Assembly (NCBI GenBank): GCA_947243845.1 | Contig: CAMXIF010000011.1 | Location: 1-64,000 of the forward strand | DNA: 64,000 nt | Direction: 5' to 3' | Origin: an uncultured bacterium | Lineage (GTDB): Bacteria; Bacillota; Clostridia; Lachnospirales; Lachnospiraceae | In this document: positions 1 through 8,132 of the stretch, in pieces | Layout: each line of letters begins with the position of its first letter | Numbering within the stretch: the first letter of the stretch is position 1 | Position numbers and translations under genes: made by a program | Notes under the pieces: generated by a model | Seen by the model: the letters and a program-made list of their open reading frames with translations, nothing else | The model's database searches: none | Told to the model about the DNA's origin: nothing

Positions 1-180
1 TCGTGTTCCGGGCTTCGCCCTTTCAAACTGCAATCTAACAAAATTGTCAGCAAGCAGTCGATTTGACATCTTACAGCTTTTCTCTGCTTTTTCGCCGCAG
101 TGCTCACTCGAAGCCTTCGGCTTCTTCGTGTTCCGGGCTTCGCCCTTTCAAACTGCAATCTAACAAAATTGTCAGCAAGC
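1..180. repeat. 125-bp tandem repeat, two copies at the window edge
   Basis: Positions 1-55 recur exactly at 126-180, and similarity fades into the following bases (a shared 'tcttacag' block follows in both). The period is 125 bp. The unit contains short GC-rich inverted repeats of the gccttcggc and gggcttcgccc type and no ORF of note. The array may continue to the left of the window. It lies just downstream of the flhP stop. Confidence 0.85.
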
Positions 181-217
181 TGCCATTTTGTTATCTTACA
201 GTTTGGCACTGCTCATG

Positions 218-1036
218 CTAGCGCTTCAAGTTATTAGCCACTTCGAGCATGGAATCGGAAGTTGTGATGGATTTGGAATTCATCTCATAGGCACGCTGTG
301 CCACAATCAGATTGACCATCTCATTTGCCACGTGTACGTTCGAACCTTCCAAGTATCCCTGTATGATCCTGCTCTTCTCCACTTCCGCATTGGTATCCTC
401 ATTAATAGCACGGCCGCTGGCATCAGTCACTGCAAAGAGGGTATCCCCCACTCTGTTCAGGCCGCCTGGATTGCTGAACTGGAAAGTGCCAATCTTTCTG
501 CCGATGGGAACCGGACTGTTGGTCTCATCAGGATAGCAGATTTCGCCGTCCTCAGAAATGGACAATCTGCTTGCAATATAAGTTCTCGGTAATACGATGG
601 CACGCGCCTGAGAATCCATCACCGGCAGACCATCCGCATTGGTCAGTGTCATACCGCCATTACCAGCCAGCGCCCATGTAAAATCACCGTTTCTCGTATA
701 GTATGTATTACCATCCTCGCCACGTACCGCAAAAAATCCCTCGCCCTCAATCGCAAAAGCCGTATCACTATCGGAATCCAGCAGGCTTCCCTGCGTAAAG
801 ATGGAGTTAATGGAAGAGGTACGAACACCGAGTCCTACCTGAGAACTGGTGGGTTTCGGATCTCCGTTCGCCGTGGTTGTGACTGTCTGCAGATTCTGGT
901 ACAACAGGGACTTAAACTGTGTCACCTGTGCCTTATATCCCACGGAATTGACGTTAGCAAGATTATGCGCTATCGTGTCTACATTTGTCTGCTGTGCATT
1001 CATGCCGGTCGCGCCCGACCATAAACTTCTAACCAT
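218..1036 (-). CDS. flhP: Flagellar basal-body rod protein, FlgG family (FlhP-type)
   Basis: This 272-residue protein has both hallmarks of the flagellar rod/hook family. The N-terminal rod motif spans residues 1-35 (SGATGMNAQQTNVDTIAHNLANVNSVGYK). The C-terminal motif lies at about 230-272 (EGSNVHVANEMVNLIVAQRAYEMNSK). FlgG proteins form the distal rod outside the membrane. It is last in a minus-strand series after an actin-like gene and a second rod gene, with a 25-bp gap from the latter. This is the mbl-flhO-flhP order known from Bacillus subtilis. Family is certain; the FlhP name rests on synteny. A standard flgG inside a main flagellar operon may exist elsewhere in the genome. Confidence 0.92.
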   Translation of the reverse strand: MVRSLWSGATGMNAQQTNVDTIAHNLANVNSVGYKAQVTQFKSLLYQNLQTVTTTANGDPKPTSSQVGLGVRTSSINSIFTQGSLLDSDSDTAFAIEGEGFFAVRGEDGNTYYTRNGDFTWALAGNGGMTLTNADGLPVMDSQARAIVLPRTYIASRLSISEDGEICYPDETNSPVPIGRKIGTFQFSNPGGLNRVGDTLFAVTDASGRAINEDTNAEVEKSRIIQGYLEGSNVHVANEMVNLIVAQRAYEMNSKSITTSDSMLEVANNLKR

Positions 1037-1061
1037 AATTTACCGCCTCCTGTACACTTGT

Positions 1062-1922
1062 TTAACTCAATTTACCTAACTGACTCACTGCCTGATCAAG
1101 TGTGTCATCATATGTAGTAATCACTTTCTGGTTGCTCTCGTACTGCCTCTGTAAGGTTATCATATTGACCATCTCTGTCACCACAGAAATATTGGACATT
1201 TCCAGATAACCGGCATAAATCTGCGATTCCACTTCCTCGGTTTCTACCGCTCCCTCTATGGGTTGGAAATAATTCTCGCCAAAACGCTCCAGATAATTGT
1301 AGTCTTCAAAGTCTGTGAGTCCTACGGTGGCTACAAAAGCGCCATTCTGTGTAATATTTCCATTCCGGTCAATGCTCACCGGAAGTTCTGTCTCCATCCT
1401 GATCCGGCGGCCATTTTCATCCAACACGAAATCTCCGTCCTGCGTTACCAGATTTCCCTGCAGATCCATGGTAAAATTGCCGTCTCTCGTATATTTTGTA
1501 GAAGTCTCCCCCGCCTTGTTGGTATATTCCACTGCAAAGAAACCTCTGTCAGAAATTGCCAGATCAAACTGATTACCCGTCTCTTTGATGGGACCTTCCG
1601 AATAATCCACGTAATTCTCGCCAATCTTGACGCCCAGATTCAAGCCGGTTCTTCTGACTCTGCGCTCTAAGTAATCTTCATTATTGGGATTATTCAACTC
1701 ATTCTCATCCACAGCCCTGTTACGTGCAAGCGGTCTGGGAAGATTGCCCGGCTCTGACAGATCCTTGATCTTATACGCCAATACCGTATCAAAAGCCTGA
1801 CTTGTGGTTCCCTCCTTCTTGAATCCATTGGTGGTGGAGTTCGCCAAGTTGTTTGCCAACACATCCATTCTGTGCTGTTCGTTAAGCATCCCCGTATACG
1901 CAGTATACAATCCCTTAAGCAT
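1062..1922 (-). CDS. flhO: Flagellar hook-basal body protein, FlgF/FlhO type
   Basis: This is a 286-residue rod-family protein. The N-terminal helix motif is at 2-37 (GLYTAYTGMLNEQHRMDVLANNLANSTTNGFK). The C-terminal motif is at about 243-280 (SNISVVTEMVNMITLQRQYESNQKVITTYD). The middle region is acidic and more divergent, as in FlgF/FlhO proteins. The start is 18 bp after the mbl stop, with a GAGAGGG-type ribosome site, so it is probably translated from one message with mbl and flhP. In the assembled flagellum such proteins form the proximal or distal rod. Whether it is FlgF-like or a second FlgG-like subunit cannot be settled from sequence alone. Confidence 0.88.
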   Translation of the reverse strand: MLKGLYTAYTGMLNEQHRMDVLANNLANSTTNGFKKEGTTSQAFDTVLAYKIKDLSEPGNLPRPLARNRAVDENELNNPNNEDYLERRVRRTGLNLGVKIGENYVDYSEGPIKETGNQFDLAISDRGFFAVEYTNKAGETSTKYTRDGNFTMDLQGNLVTQDGDFVLDENGRRIRMETELPVSIDRNGNITQNGAFVATVGLTDFEDYNYLERFGENYFQPIEGAVETEEVESQIYAGYLEMSNISVVTEMVNMITLQRQYESNQKVITTYDDTLDQAVSQLGKLS

Positions 1923-1940
1923 CCGTATTCCCTCTCTTTA

Positions 1941-2933
1941 TCAATCCTCGCGGTATCCCGCCAGAAATTCCACATATTTACCAGTGCCGATAGCCACCGC
2001 TGTCATCGGATCTTCCGCCGTCATCGTATTGATGCCAGTCTTGGCTGCAATCAAATCCTCCAACCCACGGAGCAGACTGCCGCCGCCGGTGAGGACAATT
2101 CCCCTGTCTGCGATATCTGCCGCCAGTTCCGGAGGTGTTTTCTCCAGAACGCTGTGTATCGTTTCCACGATCTGCACTGTCGTTTCGTGTAACGCTTCCT
2201 CTGTCTCCTCGGAAGAAACCTTCACGGTTCTGGGAAGTCCCGTCACCAGATTACGTCCTCTGACATCCATATAATCGACTTCCGGTCTTCTGAAAGCAGA
2301 ACCGATCTTAATCTTTAAATCCTCCGCTGTCCGCTCACCGATCAGCAGATTATGTTTCTTACGCATATAACGCACGATCGCCTCATCAAAATCATCTCCG
2401 GCAATCTTAATGGATGCGCTGACTACCGTACCGCCCAGAGAAATCACTGCGATATCGGAAGTACCGCCGCCAATATCAACAATCATGTTGCCACAGGGCT
2501 TGGAAATGTCAATTCCTGCACCGATAGCCGCCGCGATAGGCTCCTCGATAATGGATACTTCCCTGGCGCCTGCCTGATAGGTAGCATCCTCCACGGCCTT
2601 CTTCTCGACTTCTGTGACACCGCTCGGTACACACACCGCGATGCGGGGTTTGCGGAAAGTCTTTTTGCCCAGAGCTTTCTGAATGAAGTATTTCATCATT
2701 TTCTCTGTGACCTGATAATCCGAAATAACACCCTGCCTCAAAGGTCTTACTGCCACAATATTGCCCGGCGTTCTGCCGAGCATCAGGCGTGCATCTTCAC
2801 CTATGGCCTTAATCTTATTGGTATCTCTATCAAAAGCTACAACAGAAGGCTCCTTGAGCACAACACCCTTGCCCCTGATGTATACTAAAATGCTGGCCGT
2901 TCCTAAATCTATTCCAATGTCCGTGTACTGCAT
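1941..2933 (-). CDS. mbl: Rod-shape actin homologue MreB/Mbl
   Basis: This 330-residue protein carries the actin-fold nucleotide-binding signatures: phosphate 1 at residues 7-25 (GIDLGTASILVYIRGKGVV), phosphate 2 at about 150-166 (VDIGGGTSDIAVISLGG) and the adenosine motif near 280 (LTGGGSLLRG). MreB-family filaments guide elongation-mode peptidoglycan synthesis at the inner membrane. The two downstream rod genes point to Mbl rather than MreB, which normally travels with mreCD. Length is normal for the family. A possible TTGACA-containing promoter lies about 50 bp upstream. Confidence 0.9.
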   Translation of the reverse strand: MQYTDIGIDLGTASILVYIRGKGVVLKEPSVVAFDRDTNKIKAIGEDARLMLGRTPGNIVAVRPLRQGVISDYQVTEKMMKYFIQKALGKKTFRKPRIAVCVPSGVTEVEKKAVEDATYQAGAREVSIIEEPIAAAIGAGIDISKPCGNMIVDIGGGTSDIAVISLGGTVVSASIKIAGDDFDEAIVRYMRKKHNLLIGERTAEDLKIKIGSAFRRPEVDYMDVRGRNLVTGLPRTVKVSSEETEEALHETTVQIVETIHSVLEKTPPELAADIADRGIVLTGGGSLLRGLEDLIAAKTGINTMTAEDPMTAVAIGTGKYVEFLAGYRED

Positions 2934-2962
2934 TTATCTTTGATCCCCTTTCCCTTGGTCTC

Positions 2963-2989
2963 TCTATAATAATTTCCAAATACTGTCAA
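2963..2989 (-). promoter_or_regulatory. Candidate promoter of mbl-flhO-flhP
   Basis: On the minus strand a perfect TTGACA (2984-2989) is followed after 15 bp by TATAGA (2963-2968). The spacer is short for a vegetative promoter, so the exact -10 is uncertain. It lies 30-56 bp upstream of the mbl start. Confidence 0.4.
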
Positions 2990-3105
2990 ACTAAACAATC
3001 AGACAAATTTCACTTCATAAAAAGCGCAGTATGCTGGATATATTATAACCTAAAGAAATGGTTTTTCAAAGGTTTTTATCATTTTTTTTGAAAAATTTAA
3101 AAAAC

Positions 3106-3143
3106 GCCAAAAACAGAACGGTTCCATCCGTTCTATTTTCGGC
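3106..3143 (-). terminator. Rho-independent terminator after the PAP2 gene
   Basis: A near-perfect hairpin (gccaaaaacagaacgg / ccgttctattttcggc, loop ttccat) is followed on the minus strand by a T-rich run. It lies 33 bp after the PAP2 stop and separates that gene from mbl. Confidence 0.75.
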
Positions 3144-3176
3144 ATCCATGCCTTTCTCAGAATGTTTATCGGAAAG

Positions 3177-3731
3177 TTAACGCGATTCCTTAACCCTTTC
3201 AGGAAATATTTTTTCAACAATGGCTTCCGCTGCAAAACTGATCACGATACCGCTGATTACCCCGAACAGCACATCGCTGGGATAATGCACACCCACATAC
3301 AGTCGGGAAAGCGAAATCAAAATCGCCAGAACCAGCGCCGGGATACCATATTTTTTCGGAAGCCTGCGGAACATAATACACGCCGCCGAAAAGGAACAGC
3401 CCGCATGCCCTGACGGAAAAGAAAGATCCGATGGCTTTCTCACCAGATATGTAAGTCCCTCTATCACCTCATAAGGCCTGGTTCGGGCCACCAGATTCTT
3501 CAATATGATATTATTGACAATCAGTGTGCCGAGAAGAGCCACCGTCAACATATACCCTACTCTTCTAGTCCTGGGAACTGCCAGCAGAAGAAGTGTCAGA
3601 AGTATCCAGATCAGACCACTGTTTCCCAGCGTAGTTATGACCTTCATGATCGGCGTCAATATAGGATTCCGCAGAAATTCCTGAATAATGAGCAGTATGT
3701 TGCCATCTAAGAGCAATAAAGAATCAAACAT
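3177..3731 (-). CDS. PAP2-family membrane phosphatase
   Basis: This 184-residue integral membrane protein has the complete PAP2 phosphatase signature: KNLVARTRPYE (KX6RP), SFPSGHAG (PSGH) and SRLYVGVHYPSDV (SRX5HX3D). Such enzymes dephosphorylate lipid phosphates, including undecaprenyl pyrophosphate, phosphatidic acid and phosphatidylglycerophosphate; the substrate here cannot be read from sequence. The start at 3731 was chosen over a longer frame because GGAAGGAG sits 7 bp before this ATG and residue 1 directly precedes the first hydrophobic region. It is a single-gene unit with its own terminator. Confidence 0.87.
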   Translation of the reverse strand: MFDSLLLLDGNILLIIQEFLRNPILTPIMKVITTLGNSGLIWILLTLLLLAVPRTRRVGYMLTVALLGTLIVNNIILKNLVARTRPYEVIEGLTYLVRKPSDLSFPSGHAGCSFSAACIMFRRLPKKYGIPALVLAILISLSRLYVGVHYPSDVLFGVISGIVISFAAEAIVEKIFPERVKESR

Positions 3732-3839
3732 GTGTATACTCCTTCCGCCAATAGAATCCGTTACTCTTATTATCATACTGTATTTTCCAGGCAGAATACA
3801 AGAGATATGTCTGTTTCCATGGCGCCTGTGCAATGATTT

Positions 3840-3893
3840 CTTGAATCATCAAAACTGCACTCCACGCTTTAGGTCACCTCAGGTGAAATTTAC
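3840..3893 (-). pseudogene. Short remnant of a carboxymuconolactone decarboxylase (CMD) gene
   Basis: Positions 3840-3893 align without gaps to the 3' end of the CMD-like gene near 6777-6831, at roughly three quarters identity by eye. The minus-strand translation keeps PKAWSAVLMIQE, matching PKAWSTFPMIQE there. No other part of the gene remains, so this is a decayed second copy or a duplicated fragment. Confidence 0.55.
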
Positions 3894-3945
3894 CATTATC
3901 ACTTAGTAAAAACAGAAAAGGCACAATGCGTTGAATATATTTTAC

Positions 3946-5013
3946 CTATTTTAAATATGATAAAATATATTTTGCTATCTCCTCTGACACCTGATAATAT
4001 GTTTTAAATTCTCCCTGATTACTATATTCACCTGAAATGATTTCCTCAATGTAGTAATTACCATCGCTTTTATAAAGTATCTGGGTATCCATTTCTTTTA
4101 ACTCTTTTTTATTATCCCTTGATAACATAAATCTAACAATTTGACATTCAACTTCTTCTGGATTTGGTGCATTATCTGCATATTCCCACTGATCCAGAGC
4201 CAACCCGTTCAGGTATTGCGCTATTTCAGAAATATCGTCTATTTCATTCAGCAACGTATTTTGGTCTGCTCCGTAAATCTGTATCTTCTGCTCTTTAGAA
4301 GTCTTGCGTAGTTCCTTTTCTGTAAAGGATGTTTCTCCTTGATAATATCTGGCATTCTCTATAAGTGATGTTTCTCCTTCATAATATCGGGCATTTTCTA
4401 TATCATCTGTTTTTTCAATATCACTATCTGGCACATAGAAATCAAGTCCCCACCCATCCAGTATTTCCTTCGCTGTTATATGCTTATTTAGTTCTAAGTC
4501 CTCTGGCGCATTAAGAAACCGTCCCGCCTTTTCTGATATTCTGGCTATTGCTTCTATTTCCTGATTATAATCTCGTATAATATATTCACCTTTACTGGAA
4601 ATATAAAATTCTAAGGTACTCTTATTAACTAACTGTTTTCCATCCTGTAAAAAAGTAAATTTGCTTTGCAAATTATCTTTGCGAGATCCGCTCCGCGGAC
4701 TCGGATAAGCGGAGGAATTTTCTATACAAGAAAACAGAGGTTCATCAATTACCTCATATGATATATAACTATATACCAAGTCTATATCTTCAGGCAGCTG
4801 TTCCATATCATTCCAAGATTCAATATCCAGTTGTTTTACGAACCTTTCTATTTCTTTATTATTGTCAATGATACCAATCATCTCACCAGAAGCTGTAATA
4901 ATTTCAGTAAATTGCTTTTTTTCTTCAACGTTACTGAAATACTCTTTTTGACTACAACCATATATACCTATGGCACTAAACGCAAACAATAAAATAAATA
5001 GTAATTTTTTCAT
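3946..5013 (-). CDS. Unrecognised lipoprotein with an internal repeat and an in-frame palindromic element
   Basis: This 355-residue protein begins with a lipoprotein signal (MKKLLFILLFAFSAIGIYGC, Cys20), so it is probably anchored outside the membrane. I do not recognise a family. Two similar segments of about 80-100 residues, near 45-160 and 260-355, each contain a variant of 'DQWEYADNAPN..' / 'ESWNDMEQLPE..' and may be duplicated domains. Residues about 205-231 hold a tandem 13-residue repeat (IENARYYEGETSL, IENARYYQGETSF) encoded by a 39-bp duplication. Residues about 96-111 are encoded by a dispersed palindromic repeat. It is last of three genes, after an HTH-membrane protein and a second lipoprotein. 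Confidence 0.75.
   Translation of the reverse strand: MKKLLFILLFAFSAIGIYGCSQKEYFSNVEEKKQFTEIITASGEMIGIIDNNKEIERFVKQLDIESWNDMEQLPEDIDLVYSYISYEVIDEPLFSCIENSSAYPSPRSGSRKDNLQSKFTFLQDGKQLVNKSTLEFYISSKGEYIIRDYNQEIEAIARISEKAGRFLNAPEDLELNKHITAKEILDGWGLDFYVPDSDIEKTDDIENARYYEGETSLIENARYYQGETSFTEKELRKTSKEQKIQIYGADQNTLLNEIDDISEIAQYLNGLALDQWEYADNAPNPEEVECQIVRFMLSRDNKKELKEMDTQILYKSDGNYYIEEIISGEYSNQGEFKTYYQVSEEIAKYILSYLK
4681..4727. repeat. Dispersed palindromic repeat, copy inside a coding region
   Basis: The sequence gcgagatccgctccgcggac plus its flank matches 15101-15147 with only a handful of differences over 47 bp, and matches 12232-12279 more distantly. The core folds as a cgag/ctcg and tccgc/gcgga hairpin. 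Here it lies in frame within the lipoprotein gene and encodes about 15 residues without disrupting it. Confidence 0.75.
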
Positions 5014-5049
5014 AGCTAGTCTCCTTAAACATTTTAATAGGATTGCCGC

Positions 5050-5550
5050 TCAATAAACCCCTTCTTCAACCAATGCACGATAACTATTTATTTCCTCTTC
5101 GGAAAGTTCATAATAGAAAGTCAAAAATTCTTCCGGAATAGTAAATGCTTTGATACTTTCTTCAGCCACTGTCATTTTGATTATACAGGTATCCTCATAT
5201 AACGTAATGGTAGTATTTTCCTCCAGTTCCTTTCCGCCAAAACGCGCAGCGGGATATTTGTATGCAACCAAATAGTATTGTTCCTTTGCCCCCTCTAAGT
5301 TCCTTTTTAATTCATCCTGATGTTCTACTATGTCCGAATCATCAAAAATCGAACACTGGTTATATTGATATAATTCTTCTTCATCACTTATTGTTTTTAT
5401 AAGCTCATTATTCTCCGCCGAGTATATCCTGATTTCAGCCAAGTTATTTAATTCTTCTAAGGTATATTTTTCTCCCTGCTGTGCGGAACACCCTGCACAA
5501 ATACATAATCCAAACACAAGCAGACTACTGCGTATTATATAGTTTCTCAT
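5050..5550 (-). CDS. Small unrecognised lipoprotein
   Basis: This protein of about 166 residues has a lipoprotein signal ending in LCICAGC and a polar, acidic mature region. No family was recognised. The start at ATG 5550 is preferred over GTG 5556 because GGAAAGG lies 5 bp before it; either way the start sits within a few bases of the upstream HTH gene's stop (TGA 5553-5555), implying translational coupling. The mature part contains 'EIRIYSAENNELIKTISDEEELYQY', similar in pattern to 'QIYGADQNTLLNEIDDISEIAQYL' in the next lipoprotein, so the two may share a fold. Confidence 0.72.
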   Translation of the reverse strand: MRNYIIRSSLLVFGLCICAGCSAQQGEKYTLEELNNLAEIRIYSAENNELIKTISDEEELYQYNQCSIFDDSDIVEHQDELKRNLEGAKEQYYLVAYKYPAARFGGKELEENTTITLYEDTCIIKMTVAEESIKAFTIPEEFLTFYYELSEEEINSYRALVEEGVY

Positions 5551-5552
5551 AT

Positions 5553-6470
5553 TCACCTTTCCCCCCTGCTTTCTATAAGTAATTTACAAGTTGTGACCAA
5601 TAAACAGCAAAACAAAATGATGATAGGCGCATATGGACTCCATGCATTTGTTACCATTCCAATCAGAACCGCAATCACTGTAAACGGCAATGCCATATAT
5701 ATCCAGCGATACTTTTTCATATGACCGCTTTTAGGCGCATGTTCTGTGTTTTTAATGATAATGCTGTCAATGTGCATAGACATCCCCGCCCATACAATAA
5801 GCGCTAACCACACCGTATCGGCAATCCACCCAAAAACGTTGTAGGCCGTGTGCCCAAAATAAAGCTTTATAAAGCTTTCTATTTCGGAACTTGTCAAAAG
5901 AATGATCACTCCTGCAATAACCATAACTGCATATTTTTTTCTTCTGCTCTCCCGCTGTTTCTTAAACTCCCCGAATATCTTATCATCAAATGTAAGGCGT
6001 TCACTTTTGATTTCCTGATACTGTCTGGTCTGAAAAAATTGCCAAATAATAATGATGATTCCTGCTGTCATTGTAAGCCAATAGAGAAAAGACATTATCA
6101 TGCTATTGTGATCAAAGCAGTCGAAGACGTTCGATACTATAAAGAGACTGATTCCTCCCGTAATCCGCTTTGCATTCTGTTTACTGTACAACAAGTATCC
6201 GTCCAGCATCTCCTGACTGACATAGTAACCACTGTTTGATATGGCTCTTTCTTCCGTTACACCTTTTTCAGCACAATCCTCTTTCAACAGGTAGTCCGTT
6301 GATACTCCGAATAGGTTACTGATTTGTACTATTTTCCCTACTTCAGGTATTCCTTTATCATTAACCCATTTTCCTACTGCCTGTCGGGATACCTCCAGCC
6401 TTTCAGCCAGATCCTCCTGCGTCATACCATTGTCTTTCAACAATGTTTTTAATTTCTGTCCCAATGTCAT
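5553..6470 (-). CDS. XRE-family HTH regulator with a C-terminal membrane domain
   Basis: Residues 1-65 form a Cro/CI-type helix-turn-helix (MTQEDLAERLEVSRQAVGKWVNDKGIPEVGKIVQISNLFGVSTDYLL). The rest of the 305 residues contains about six hydrophobic segments (near 100-120, 125-145, 178-198, 212-235, 255-275 and 278-298), so it is probably a membrane-tethered DNA-binding protein. This architecture is common in Firmicutes, usually beside the genes it controls. It leads an operon with two lipoproteins, the first overlapping its stop. A role sensing an envelope state and regulating the operon is inference. Confidence 0.82.
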   Translation of the reverse strand: MTLGQKLKTLLKDNGMTQEDLAERLEVSRQAVGKWVNDKGIPEVGKIVQISNLFGVSTDYLLKEDCAEKGVTEERAISNSGYYVSQEMLDGYLLYSKQNAKRITGGISLFIVSNVFDCFDHNSMIMSFLYWLTMTAGIIIIIWQFFQTRQYQEIKSERLTFDDKIFGEFKKQRESRRKKYAVMVIAGVIILLTSSEIESFIKLYFGHTAYNVFGWIADTVWLALIVWAGMSMHIDSIIIKNTEHAPKSGHMKKYRWIYMALPFTVIAVLIGMVTNAWSPYAPIIILFCCLLVTTCKLLIESRGER

Positions 6471-6651
6471 TTTGATCCACCTCCTGCAAACATTCTACTT
6501 TTAAGCAATAGAGAAAAACAACCAATCTGTGGTTTCATCTTGTCAACTTTGCGTTTCATTCACTTATTTTATCGTCTTTTCCGCACATACATATAACTTT
6601 TGCCATTTATTAGATCAATAGGATGTCATTTCATACGGTAATTACCGCATG

Positions 6652-6686
6652 AAAAAAGACTATAACCGTTGCTGTCATAGTCTTTT
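6652..6686 (-). terminator. Terminator after the CMD-like gene
   Basis: A 10-bp stem (aaaagactat / atagtctttt) with a 13-nt loop is followed on the minus strand by six T. It lies about 70 bp after the CMD reading frame. Confidence 0.7.
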
Positions 6687-6753
6687 AAGGATTGAGGGCA
6701 TCCGTACAAATTCTCCACAAGCGGAAATCATCTGCAGATTTCCCTTCATAAAA

Positions 6754-7081
6754 TCAGTCCTCTGTTTCATATACTTCCTGAATCATCGGAAATGTACTCC
6801 ACGCTTTGGGCCAGCCACAGTAAAATGCAAGCTGTGTCACGATTTCCACCGCTTCTTCTTTGGTAATCCCGTGTTCCTTCCCAAGTACCAAATGAGATTT
6901 TAACTGTGGATACAATCCTGCCGAAAAAAAGCGCCGCAATGGTAATCATACTCCGGTCTCTCGCGGAAAGCTGTTCTTCCCTTGACCATACCTCCCCAAA
7001 TAAAATATCATCATTTAACTCCGCAAATTTGGGCGCCAATTCTCCCAGCCTGTCTCTTCCTGCCGTCTGCTTCTTTGCCAT
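6754..7081 (-). pseudogene. Carboxymuconolactone decarboxylase family gene, frameshifted
   Basis: The first frame from 7081 reads MAKKQTAGRDRLGELAPKFAELNDDILFGEVWSREEQLSARDRSMITIAALF, a typical CMD/AhpD-like N-terminus. The family sequence then continues in the next frame as FSAGLYPQLKSHLVLGKEHGITKEEAVEIVTQLAFYCGWPKAWSTFPMIQEVYETED, ending at 6754. The switch falls on a run of seven A (6924-6930); removing one base restores a protein of normal length (about 108 residues). It may be a real mutation or a homopolymer sequencing error. Such small proteins often accompany aldo/keto reductases and oxidoreductases, as here. Confidence 0.75.
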
Positions 7082-7114
7082 AATCTCAAACCGCCTTTCA
7101 CTCTTTATTTTTGC

Positions 7115-7265
7115 TTACCCCGCTACATTATCTTCCCAGAACTAAACCGCATTGTCAAGGCAACCGTCCGCCGCCATCCCCTCGCCTAATCCAAATCCAT
7201 GCGGCAGTCCTTCAAAAACTTCTATTAGGGCACTTGTTTCCTGCGTCTGAATGCGCCCTACGACA
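7115..7265 (-). pseudogene. C-terminal remnant of an alpha/beta-hydrolase (esterase)
   Basis: The minus-strand translation reads ALIEVFEGLPHGFGLGEGMAADG followed by LDNAV-stop-FWEDN. This matches the end of acetyl-esterase-type alpha/beta hydrolases, where PHGFG carries the catalytic His. One in-frame TAG interrupts it and nothing of the N-terminal domain remains. It lies between the CMD pseudogene and an intact aldo/keto reductase. Confidence 0.6.
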
Positions 7266-7271
7266 AAATAC

Positions 7272-8126
7272 TTATTTCTGCTCATCCACAGGCGGAACCA
7301 TCTTCACATATGACTCCAACATCTGGGGCGTACTGGTATAGTATCTCTTATTCCTGTCAACAGCTGCCACCCGTGCCATCTCCTCGTCAGTCAGCATAAA
7401 ATCAAACAGCGCAAAATTATCGCGGATATGATCGGGGTTCTTGGAACCGGGAATCACAATGTTTCCCGCCTGTATATGCCAGCGCAGGATTACCTGTGCA
7501 TTGCTCTTTCCGTATTTTGCGGCCAATTCTGTAAATACCGGCTCTTCTATCAATGCTTTATCGCCATGTCCGAGCGGATACCACGCTTGAATTACCATCC
7601 CTTCTTTTTCCAGAAAGGCTTTCATCTCCTTCTCCTGAAAATAAGGGTGCACTTCCGTCTGCAGGATAGCAGGTTTTACCACACAGATATCCAATATCTC
7701 CTGTATCTGTTCTTTGTTAAAATTGGAAAGTCCGATTGCTTTCACCTTACCCGCCTGATACGCTTTCTCCATCAACCGGTAACCAGTCTGATAATTGCCA
7801 GCGGGCTGGTGAATCAGAAGCAAATCAATATAATCTGTATCCAGCCTTTCCAAAGTTTTTTCCACGGCGTCCTCCTGTTCATAGAACGCTGGCCAGATTT
7901 TTGTTTCCAGAAAAATTTCTTCTCTGGGAATACCTGACTTTTTCATCGCTCTGCCCACAGCCTTTTCATTCACATAGGCATTTGCCGTGTCAATCAGGCG
8001 GTAACCGTCCTGCAAAGCACTTACCACAGAAGCCTCCGCTTCATCCGGACTTAGCAGAAATGTTCCGATTCCCACTACAGGCATTTCCACACCATTATTT
8101 AATTTTACATATTTCTGTTCGCTCAT
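7272..8126 (-). CDS. Aldo/keto reductase (AKR, 2,5-diketo-gluconate-reductase type)
   Basis: This NADPH-dependent reductase of about 284 residues belongs to the family that includes YvgN/DkgA. It begins KLNNGVEMPVVGIGTFLL and has the catalytic Asp-Tyr region at about 45-55 (LIDTANAYVNEKAVG), the Lys segment (FLETKIWPAF) and the His segment (YIDLLLIHQPAGNY). The C-terminal cofactor motif is IVIPGSKNPDHIRDNF. The start at 8126 was chosen because GGAGGAG lies 8 bp before it; the longer open frame upstream is a decayed alcohol dehydrogenase fused by chance. The physiological carbonyl substrate is unknown. Confidence 0.85.
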   Translation of the reverse strand: MSEQKYVKLNNGVEMPVVGIGTFLLSPDEAEASVVSALQDGYRLIDTANAYVNEKAVGRAMKKSGIPREEIFLETKIWPAFYEQEDAVEKTLERLDTDYIDLLLIHQPAGNYQTGYRLMEKAYQAGKVKAIGLSNFNKEQIQEILDICVVKPAILQTEVHPYFQEKEMKAFLEKEGMVIQAWYPLGHGDKALIEEPVFTELAAKYGKSNAQVILRWHIQAGNIVIPGSKNPDHIRDNFALFDFMLTDEEMARVAAVDRNKRYYTSTPQMLESYVKMVPPVDEQK

Positions 8127-8132
8127 TTTCAT

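Noticed and set aside
188-592. Open frame opposite the flagellar rod gene
   Set aside because: It lies wholly antisense to flhP, which has clear family motifs, and its own translation shows no recognisable domain.
6754-7081. Programmed frameshift in the CMD gene
   Set aside because: No stimulatory structure or conserved slippery context was seen, and neighbouring genes show ordinary decay.
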